From the NCBI GenBank assembly GCA_000697335.1, contig JNEM01013292.1:1-12088 (forward strand): 12,088 nucleotides of DNA, written 5' to 3'. The notes below the pieces were generated by a model, which saw only the letters and a list, made by a program, of their open reading frames with translations, made no database searches and had not been told where the DNA came from. Source of the stretch: Conidiobolus incongruus B7586 (taxonomy: Eukaryota > Entomophthoromycota > Entomophthoromycetes > Entomophthorales > Conidiobolaceae). Below, one piece after another: positions 1 to 7,460 of this stretch (positions are counted from its first letter, which is position 1; every line of letters begins with the position of its first letter). Made by a program: the position numbers and the translations under genes.

Positions 1-547
1 AATATTATAATTTGGTTAAAATTAAAAATCAATATTTATTTTTATAAAATTATATATATATCAAGAATATATATTATATATAGAATAATCATAAAATATA
101 ATCTTTTAAAATATCTATATAGCTTTAAATTCAGTATATTATAATATATTATAATCAAACTATATTATTTATAAAAATATTTCAAACAATTGATAATATA
201 ATTTTATTTATCAATGAATTTCAATCCATATATAATTTGATTTAAGTAATTCAAAGGTAATGTTAATAAAAAAGCTAAAATTATATAATGAATTCAATAT
301 AAGGACAATAATCAAATATGTAAATTTATTATCAAAGATTATGGTTGAGACTATATATTAATTTTTTTAAATAATAATCTCAGATTAAATATTCATCATA
401 AATAAAAAAAGGTATCATTAACTATTCAATGAAATTTTTATATAATCTATATAATAGGACAAAATGATCAAAAACATAAAATCATTATATAATAGTTAAT
501 TTAAGTTTGGGATTATAATATTAGTGCAAAAATTAAATAATGGCACA
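1..547. other. AT-rich spacer, no gene seen
   Basis: The stretch is almost entirely A and T, with stops in all frames, and no conserved protein or RNA signature was recognised. Its one notable structure is a 10-bp perfect inverted repeat at 417-426 and 491-500, listed separately. The outer edge of the left mariner copy probably lies near 548. Confidence 0.7.
417..500. repeat. 84-bp span bounded by a 10-bp inverted repeat
   Basis: ATTAACTATT at 417-426 is the exact reverse complement of AATAGTTAAT at 491-500. Just inside, AATGA..TTTT on the left can pair with AAAATCATT on the right, with a small bulge, so most of the span could fold into one imperfect hairpin. The form and size suit a short MITE-like insertion, but no target-site duplication is clear. 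In such AT-rich DNA a chance palindrome cannot be excluded. Confidence 0.4.
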
Positions 548-1658
548 ATTTTAAAATTAAAATTAAATAAATAAATTAATAAATAATATATAAAAATTAA
601 TATCCTTTTTTATTATTAATAACTCTTTTTTATATCCTCAGTAAGCTTCTAATACTTAAAAAATAGTTTTTTTATTAAAAACTGAAATTTGATATTTCAT
701 AAACCAATTTAATTTATTTGCAGGAATTTTTTTTCCTGTAAGCTGTTTTTTTAATTATTTAAAACAATTATAATCACATAGGTTATAATCAGGTGAATAT
801 ACTAGATGTGGTAACTCCCTCCAATTTTTTTATATAAAAAATCTCTTACAGCTTTAGTTTTATGTATTTTGCAATTATTATGCAAAATAATAGGTGTTTT
901 TAATTTATATTAAGAACATCATTTAAAAATTGTTTTATTTAAAAAAATAATATGTAACTTACTATTAATTGATTTTCCTTGAGATATTAAATAAGAAAAC
1001 TATATACCATTATAATCTATTACAATAATTAACATTTATTTATATTTAAAATACTTATTCATTGGAATTTATAAAGGGGATTAATTTAGCTTAACCTAGC
1101 ATCTTGTTTAAATTTTTAGGTAAAGGATTATATAAAAGAATTTAAGATTCATCAATTGTAAGTATTTATTATAAAAACCTTTGTTTTTAGTTATATTTTA
1201 ATAAGTTTAGTTTAGCTATAGCTACTCTAGTTTTCTTTTAGGTTTTTGTTAAATTATAAGGTATCTATTTTGTATTTTTATTAATTAATCTAAGTTTAAA
1301 TTTAAGTAAATATAATATATTTGTATAATTAACATTAAATTGCTTTAATAGTACTCTAATAGAAATAAAAAGGTATTTCTTAATATATTTTTTTACTTTA
1401 TTAGTAAGTGAAAAAGTAACAGTAAAAATTAGTCTTTTAGATTTTGGTAAATTTTGAATAGTGTCCCTTCTAACTTTAAAATCACAAATCTAGCAATATA
1501 TGGTAGTTTTAGATAAAGCACCATCTTTATAAGTTGTTTACAAGCTTTAGATGATTTTAGAGGGTTTATGATTAAGTTTTAAAAATACAAAAATAAAAGC
1601 CTTTTGATAATCACAATCTGGTTTAAGTATGATTAAATTTAAGTGTAAATTTTAAAAT
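548..1658 (-). mobile_element. Decayed mariner-like (IS630-Tc1-mariner) DNA transposon, left copy
   Basis: Minus-strand translation gives a broken mariner transposase. Near 1610-1430 lies an N-terminal DNA-binding region with KDGALSKTTIYC, a stop, then ICDFKVRRDTIQNLPKSKRL, matching the mariner 'tv.RW...F..G' part; the stop (TAG) sits where a Trp (TGG) is expected. The central region includes VIDYNGI and ISQGKSINSKL. ILHNNCKIHKTKAVRDFL matches the 'HDNARPH' motif, and after a frame change LPHLVYSPDYNLCDY matches 'PHPPYSPDLxPxDY'. LKKQLTGKK and a degraded C terminus follow. The second catalytic Asp (HDN) reads Asn (HNN), so the protein could not be active even without the several stops and at least one frameshift. 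Possible decayed terminal inverted repeats share ATTTTAAAATT near 548-558 and 1648-1658; the boundaries are approximate. A related copy lies at the right end of the window. Confidence 0.85.
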
Positions 1659-1660
1659 CA

Positions 1661-2451
1661 AAATATTTTAATAAAAAATTAATAAAAATTGAATATATAT
1701 ATATATATATATATAGTTTGAAAATATTTATTTTCCTATATATTATATATATATATATAAACTTTCAAAATGTATAATATGTTTGAAAGATCAGAAATTA
1801 AAAAATTTGCCATTTTTTAATTTCCATACTAATATTAATAGTGATTCTTCAAACATAGCTGATTTGTTATGAAAAAATTTAATAATATAGTTTATTTAAA
1901 AATGATCTAAAATTAAATAAAGATTTATTCAAAGCATTGAAAAATTTCATAAATGAGATTGAATAGCTACACTTGTTCTAGTTATTATTATTATTTATTA
2001 TTATTTTTGGTAAATTTATAAGTAAAAGTTACATTATTTAAATCAATTATATTGTAATTTTCTTTTGATTATAATATGATAACGTAATTTCAGTATATTA
2101 ATTATCATAATCATATAAACTATTTTAGTGTTGAATATCTATCAATATCTACAAATAATATAATTATTAAATATATTAAAAAATCAATATTATTGAATAT
2201 TCTACAGAAATTGGTATTAGATCACTTTAAAAAATTTGAAATTGATTAAATTAGCTGATGTAAGAATATGAATAAATGTCCAACTATATGAGTAATAATA
2301 CTTGCAAATATTTATAATTAAACCAATTGAATAGAAAGAGATAAAGATATTTGATCTAAACCGCAATCTATCTAAATATTTTTGATATGTAAATATCTCT
2401 TTTGAAACTATCATATTGAAAACTTTAATTAAATAATTAAATCACTTTTCA
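1661..2451. other. AT-rich spacer, no gene seen
   Basis: Beyond the (AT)n tracts the stretch has homopolymer and ATT/TTA runs, for example near 1983-2005, and no credible coding signal. A 65-codon minus-strand open frame at 2217-2414 has a low-complexity Ile/Tyr/Ser/Phe composition, as expected by chance in such DNA, and was not accepted as a gene. Confidence 0.65.
1693..1760. repeat. Paired (AT)n microsatellites with flanking inverted repeat
   Basis: A run of AT dinucleotides at 1693-1715 and a second at 1744-1759 flank a short unique stretch. TTTGAAA just after the first run and TTTCAAA just after the second are inverted relative to each other, so the segment can form an AT-rich cruciform. 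It lies just outside the likely 5' edge of the left transposase copy. Confidence 0.6.
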
Positions 2452-2846
2452 AATCGTGATGACTGTAATTATATGAGAAGATAGACTTTTAGAGCTTAAA
2501 TGGGGAATTGCCAGTGGTAAATGATAGATTACCACAGAGTTACGGAAAATTAATGGAGTTCACCAAATGAGGTGAAAAATGGCTTACTGTAAATGCGTTC
2601 TTCGTTTAAAGTAAATATCACGCTCGTCACGACTAAACATTTTTGTGAATGTAACAAGAAAAATTTAGAGACTAGATACTTTTGAAATGAAGATAAAAGA
2701 GATGTATCTATTAGTTCGTTTATGATAATGTTATATTAGAGTTCAGGAAATGGGAGTTCTCCAATGTGACTTCTCGATTCAGTGTGATAATCGCAGTTTC
2801 CTGAGCGATTAACAAGATTATTTCCCATCAATAGTATGGGAATTTT
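2452..2846 (+). ncRNA. Candidate structured non-coding RNA, family not identified
   Basis: The segment is clearly less AT-rich than its surroundings, has no sustained ORF and carries a dense series of perfect stems: GTGGTAA/TTACCAC (2514-2520 with 2529-2535), TTCACC/GGTGAA (2559-2564 with 2571-2576), ACATT/AATGT (2637-2641 with 2648-2652), TAGATAC/GTATCTA (2673-2679 with 2704-2710), TCAGGAAA/TTTCCTGA (2743-2750 with 2797-2804) enclosing CGATT/AATCG (2775-2779 with 2789-2793), and TTCCCAT/ATGGGAA (2822-2828 with 2836-2842) followed by TTTT. An AATCG/CGATT pair (2452-2456 with 2806-2810) flanks a box C-like TGATGA (2457-2462) and a box D-like CTGA (2801-2804). That resembles the ends of a C/D snoRNA, though the spacing is long. 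GGAATTGCCAGTGG at the 5' side faintly recalls nuclear RNase P RNA. No diagnostic box of U3, SRP, MRP or a spliceosomal snRNA was seen. Strand and ends are inferred from the hairpin plus T4 at 2843-2846. Confidence 0.4.
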
Positions 2847-2997
2847 ATATACAAAAATTTTGAAATTTGAAGTTTATAATTTGAAATAATACTTTATTAA
2901 TAAAAAATGGATTTTTCAATTGATATATATAACCTTTGATAATATAGTTATTATATGATATTGATACAAAGGATTTTTTAATAAATACCACAATAAT

Positions 2998-3040
2998 TTT
3001 TCAGTGACTTAAACTGAATTACTTATATACTCACTGAAAA
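2998..3040. repeat. 10-bp perfect hairpin
   Basis: TTTTCAGTGA at 2998-3007 is exactly complementary to TCACTGAAAA at 3031-3040, with a 23-nt loop. After one mismatch the pairing extends by two more A-T pairs. The arms contain four G/C bases each, which makes this less likely than most local palindromes to be mere AT bias. It could be a hairpin in a transcript, a protein-binding site or a small element remnant. Confidence 0.5.
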
Positions 3041-3280
3041 TTTGTAGAATGTTCAATATTGAAAATGAGAATTAATCAAGTAAAAAATCAATTACAATAA
3101 GCAATTTTAAATTTGATTTCATTATTCCAAAACTCTCAATCAATTAAAATAAAATATTTTTTTTGAATAAACTGATATTATTATTTTTATTATTAATAAC
3201 CATATTAAACAAAATTTAGTAATCTTTTTATCAGATTTGAACAAGTTAAATAGCATACTGGAAATGGATTAAATGAAATT

Positions 3281-3363
3281 AATATCACACTAATATTCTT
3301 AAATCACGTATTTTTTGATTCAATTGTATATTATTAACTAATTTATTAAATTTGTGTGATATT
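3281..3363. repeat. 83-bp MITE-like span with 10-bp terminal inverted repeats
   Basis: AATATCACAC at 3281-3290 and GTGTGATATT at 3354-3363 are perfect inverted copies at the two ends of an 83-bp AT-rich interval, about 130 bp upstream of the Nudix start codon. No target-site duplication is evident and no related copy is seen in the window. It may be a tiny non-autonomous transposon remnant, a promoter hairpin, or chance. Confidence 0.45.
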
Positions 3364-3496
3364 CTGTTGAGTATTAAATACACTTTTTGTGATCAAAATT
3401 AATTTTTTACTTTATTTAAATATATATATATATCAATTTAAATTATTTATTTTTTTAATATCCTTTTAAATATTATAATTATATAATTAATTCAAT

Positions 3497-4503
3497 ATGG
3501 TAACTGATCACTTGGAAGAAAAGAAATTTGAAATTGTCAAAGAGGATATTATGTTTAAGAGGTAATATTCAGCTGATACAAACTATTATACACTGTATTT
3601 ATATTCGTTTTAACGTGGTTAGATATATTCGAATGAGCAATAGAACTGTTCAATTTCCCGACGGTCGCCAAATTGATTGGGATGTAGTGAGTCATTCCAC
3701 TGCTGCAGTTATTGTAGTACCCTATTTTACTAAAACGGTATACTTATAATCAGTTCACTTTAACTATTAAAATATTAAATAATATTTTTAAATTTAGAAA
3801 ACTATCCAATTACTCAGCGAGTAAGTATTAAATATATCTTTTTATTATTAAATATTTATTTGTAATTATAAAGATATGCTCAAGGTTTGAATGAAATGGT
3901 AATTATTAATAATATAATCATACAAAACTTTATGAAGAATTAATTATATGAATTATAGACTTATTGTTTTGCATCTGGTGGTTATGATCCAAAGAAACAT
4001 AAAAGGTAAATTTTTTTACCAAAAAATCCAATAATTAATCTAAGATCGATCTAACTTTAATTTGTTCCTAGTCTTTCCGAAGCTGCTCGCTGTGAATTAT
4101 CCGAAGAGGCGCGACTTAGAGGTGGTACTCTTATTCCTTTGTAAGTTGGATCATTTTTAATTTATAATTATCCATTCTAAACTGATCAATTGCAGACTTT
4201 CCCCAGACTCTCCTGGTGTAGCTGAGGTAAATTTACCAATAATATTTGATTAATAATGATTTAACCGATTGCTTCAATAAATAGGTAAAATGGTCATCCA
4301 ACCGATTTTATCCATTTTTGGTCATCGATCCAGAAGTTGACACCGAACCCAAGAAGAGAGATGCTGAAGAATATATTGAAATAATACCAGACCAAACCTT
4401 GGAAAGGGTTGAAGATAAAATTTTCAGAGGCGAAATTATTTTGGCTTCAGCTCATTCTTATTGGATGGTAAAGAATTATCTCCAGTTGAATAACTTAATT
4501 TAA
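3497..4503 (+). CDS. Nudix hydrolase, ADP-sugar/ADP-ribose pyrophosphatase type
   Basis: This enzyme class splits nucleoside diphosphate sugars such as ADP-ribose into a sugar phosphate and a nucleotide; the exact substrate is not known here. Eight exons: 3497-3561, 3623-3737, 3798-3820, 3874-3898, 3959-4005, 4072-4140, 4196-4226, 4285-4503. They join in frame to 197 residues. The N-terminal strand RYIRMSNRTVQFPDGR (about residues 22-37) leads through YAQGLNEMTYCFASGGYDP to the Nudix box. In the box, CELSEEARL (about 99-107) keeps the three metal-binding Glu residues (E100, E103, E104) of REUXEEXGU, but the usual Arg is Cys and the usual Gly is Arg. NRFYPFLVIDPEVD and RDAEEYIEIIP follow. All introns are 53-66 nt; exons of 23, 25 and 31 nt are unusually small. 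The start is the first ATG in frame with exon 2. The end used here reads through a possible donor at 4468; splicing to 4557 would give a different tail ending at 4664. The gene is convergent with REP. Confidence 0.87.
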
Positions 4504-4763
4504 AATTATTGAATTTTTTAAATTTTTTAATTCATAATCATTACATATTTTAATAGATGTCAAAATTTTGGAAATATAAAATGAATAAACTCTGTTTATA
4601 CTTATTCTTTTTATTTGAAATCATTGTTGCAAACCCATTTTCTCTCAATAATTATAACCTGTAGTTAAACGTGGATAAAAATTTACAAATTAAGTAATAC
4701 AAAGAATAGCAATTACCTCATACAATTAAAATGAAAATATAGATTATATAAAAATTTATTACT
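4504..4763. other. Convergent 3' spacer between the Nudix gene and REP
   Basis: Both genes end toward this stretch, so it carries both 3' regions. It includes a possible alternative last exon of the Nudix gene (4557-4664, acceptor TTTTAATAG). On the minus strand an AATAAA at 4760-4755 lies immediately after the REP stop codon, probably too close to be its main polyadenylation signal. Confidence 0.5.
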
Positions 4764-7020
4764 TTACAAATCATGACTATCTTCAAATTGATTATATTGA
4801 ATAGGAAAGAATTTCCAGTCATCATCATCAATATTAGATAACTTTAAATTTTTAAACAAGTCATAAATTTTAGAAATTTCAGTATCTAAAATCAATTCAG
4901 AGCCAATATCGTCAATAACTAATAAATTGGGTGGGCAACCTTCGGATGGAGAATTGAATTGTCGAATTGTTTGTTCGTAATGGCCACTTACAATAGTTAG
5001 AGGTACTAAAAAATTTAAATTTTTAAAATATTTATTTTATGATATCAGATTAAATTGATTACCAGATGAATAAGTATTCAAAAATTCTGTAAATAATTTG
5101 TTAAAGCTTTCAGCGACTTGGTTATCTAATCTATTTTCTGCTTCAACAGTCATCCACATGTAAATAATAGCTAAATATATAACATAATATTAAATTTAAT
5201 GAGTAACTATATTAAAATGCTTCAAATACCTTGAGATTGAGGACAAGATTGAGTATCACTAGAAACTCTCATAATAAAAATAGGCGAGTCATAAGGATTA
5301 AACTTTGTCTTGGGAGGTATACTAATTAATATCAAACTCTGGGGGCTATTTGAATCATTAGAAGTTGATCCTTCATCATTTTCTGAAGGCTGAGGGTTGA
5401 AAACAGGATGGAATAAGTCAGCTTCGTCAATGATGAAAATTGATTTATAAACATATTGTCTAATTAAAATAGATAAGTTGATTCGAACATTAAGTAATTG
5501 ATTGGATCTACCTTGGTCTGATATGTGATAGCAAATGTTCAGGTAAATAGTCAATTGAAGTGATTAATTTTCTACCTTTCAATTGACCCTCAATGTCAGT
5601 ATCAACATTCCAAGAGAATTCTTGATCTTCTTGATTGAATTCCACATGCGTAACAGGATGTCCCAAAATATGTAAGGTACCATAGACTGCTGCAATTCTA
5701 TACATTTGTTAATTACTAGTTAAAAGCTATGGAGTGATAATGATGACTTACCTGCAAAAAGCTTGACAAATTTCTGACGAAGTTCCGTACAATCCCCAAA
5801 GATAAGCATGATTACCATACTTGTTAAGTGAGGCGATGAATCTATTACATAATTGGATTCCTTGTTCAACGGTTACTATATACATTTTGTGAGAATGCTA
5901 TCAAAATTTAAATATAATACTCATCGATTTACACTGATTAGATGGTAATTCCCATCCAGCAATTAAATGAATAATCGTCCAAACAATATTTTTATTTAAT
6001 TTATATTCTTCAATTAAATACAGTTCTAATTGTTTGTTTTTAATTTCTAAAATAAAATGTTTACAAATAAATGGGTAATAATTGATGTAATAATTAACTA
6101 CCTTCAAGTAACTCAGGCTCTTCAACAGTTTTCAAAGCAAATGTAATAAATCTCATCATCTTCCTCTTATCCAATAAACTTAATCTTCGATCATTAAATA
6201 CGTCAGACTTGGAAATTGGTACCTTCTCAATTTCATTTTCAACGAAGAGACAGCTCTGATTAAATAATCGAAACTCCAGATATCTATGAGTCTTGGAATC
6301 TAATAACAATTTTGTGACTGAATTGTCACATAATATAGTCTTGTTATTCATTTCAATGGTATAATTCCTTGATTGAGATAATAATGTATTCATCCATTTA
6401 AATGACTGTGCAATTATTTGAGATTGGGAATGAAGATCTTCCGATGATAAGTTGATATGCTTCAATAACTCGGAAATCCATTGGGTAATAACGATATCAT
6501 GATCTTTAGAATTTTTGAACCTATTGTGAATACTAAAGAAATATTCTTTAATTAATTGAATATTGTCAATTTGGTCATTTGGATTTTCTTTTAATTTTGA
6601 AATTAAATTTTCAACACTTTCATCAGTTGATTCATTATTGGTTGTGTTCAAATGATTTAAAAAATTCCAGTTAATTAAAATATTTTTAAAGGTACTATTA
6701 TCTAATTTTTTCAAAAAATATATATTAATAATCATTTTTAAATTATTATAAAAGTAAAATTATTACCTAAATTTTTTTGTTTTAATAAAAAATAAAAAAA
6801 TTCTATTAAATTAAAAATAGTAGAATTGCCACCATAATATTGATTTTTATCAATTTGTATTATTTTACTATTAGTTTGAGCTAATGCACTAAATATTCAT
6901 ATTAGTTTAGATAATTATAAGTAATTTAGAATTTCAATATATTTACCCTGATAAAATAGATTCTTTAATATCAGTTCCTAAAATAATGAAATCGTATTCC
7001 TTTTCATTGATTGTTTCCAT
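4764..7020 (-). CDS. Rab escort protein (Rab geranylgeranyltransferase component A, REP/Mrs6)
   Basis: REP binds newly made Rab GTPases in the cytosol, presents them to Rab geranylgeranyltransferase for C-terminal prenylation, then delivers them to membranes; it belongs to the GDI/REP superfamily. Nine exons on the minus strand: 7020-6947, 6888-6767, 6701-6102, 6046-5933, 5875-5752, 5697-5512, 5459-5230, 5170-5063, 5005-4764. They join in frame to 599 residues, near the usual family length. Recognisable blocks are YDFIILGTDIKESILSG (9-25), IDKNQYYGG (37-45), SRNYTIEMN (176-184), HRYLEF (204-209), VPISKSDVFNDRRLSLLDKR (226-245), KYGNHAYLWGLYG (322-334) and AFCRIAAVYG (342-351), each matching REP/GDI conserved regions. 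Wording such as VP.S.SDVF and the HRYLEF block favours REP over GDI. The glycine-rich loop reads LGTD where LGTG is common. An Asn/Ser/Asp-rich insert (about 85-120) and an acidic tail (IDDDDW) are present. Introns are 52-65 nt. Confidence 0.92.
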
Positions 7021-7460
7021 TATTTTTAATATGTTTAATTGCTGACCTAACTACTTGTTTACATTTATTATTAATCATTGAAGTTGATAATATAATTAGA
7101 ATTTATTTTTTTGAGTCTTTATGGGATTTTTATTTATCAATTTCTCATTTAATAAATTAAAATTGAAAGAATTTGTAATTTTGATTGAATAAAAATATAG
7201 GATGATTGAAATTACATTATAATAGCATATACTTGATTATGTGAAAATACTCAAAAAATAATTTTCAATATAAGGACATATTTAAACATGACAATTTTTC
7301 TAATAAAAATACAAATCAAAATACAATACATCAAAAAATGTAAGATAAAACATAATTTTATTATGACTCCAATAAAATCTTATAGAATACATAAACAATT
7401 CAAAAACTAATTACATTATTATTAGCAATTACTAACTCAATATACTAAAAGCATTAATAA
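7021..7460. other. Spacer between the TBC and REP genes
   Basis: This 440-bp AT-rich stretch separates two genes transcribed in the same direction. It must hold the 3' end of the TBC gene and the promoter of REP. On the minus strand AATAAA at 7362-7357, about 100 nt past the TBC stop codon, is a reasonable polyadenylation signal candidate. No coding signal or RNA gene was found. Confidence 0.6.
7357..7362 (-). promoter_or_regulatory. Possible polyadenylation signal of the TBC gene
   Basis: AATAAA on the minus strand lies about 100 nt downstream of the TBC stop codon, a usual distance for a 3' UTR. Because AT-rich spacers contain this word by chance, position is the only support. Confidence 0.3.

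Larger units (their letters stand above)
2847..3496. other. Spacer upstream of the Nudix gene, with two inverted repeats
   Basis: This is AT-rich sequence with no coding signal. It holds two perfect 10-bp inverted repeats (2998-3040 and 3281-3363, listed separately), a short (TA)n run near 3420-3432, and the presumed promoter and 5' leader of the Nudix gene. No specific TATA box can be picked out, because TATA-like words occur throughout. Confidence 0.6.

Noticed and set aside
548-1658. Possible terminal inverted repeats of the left mariner copy sharing ATTTTAAAATT.
   Set aside because: The shared core is itself palindromic and AT-only, and the matching ends in the right copy are not recognisable, so it is used only to suggest approximate limits.
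2217-2414. 65-codon open frame on the minus strand.
   Set aside because: The composition is what random AT-rich DNA gives; no domain, no splice context and no conserved wording.
2500-2560. GGAATTGCCAGTGG and CAGAGTTACGG resemble fragments of nuclear RNase P/MRP RNA.
   Set aside because: No convincing pair of P4-forming conserved regions could be found at the 3' side, so the family name is not assigned; kept only as a hint for the candidate RNA.
2595-2612. Minus strand reads CGAAGAACGCA, similar to a conserved 5.8S rRNA word.
   Set aside because: The match is only about ten bases and the surrounding 5.8S sequence is absent; taken as coincidence.
293-7278. The 15-mer TTCAATATAAGGACA occurs at 293-307 and again at 7264-7278.
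   Set aside because: Flanks do not match beyond the word, and in a 12-kb AT-rich window an isolated repeat of this length can arise by chance.
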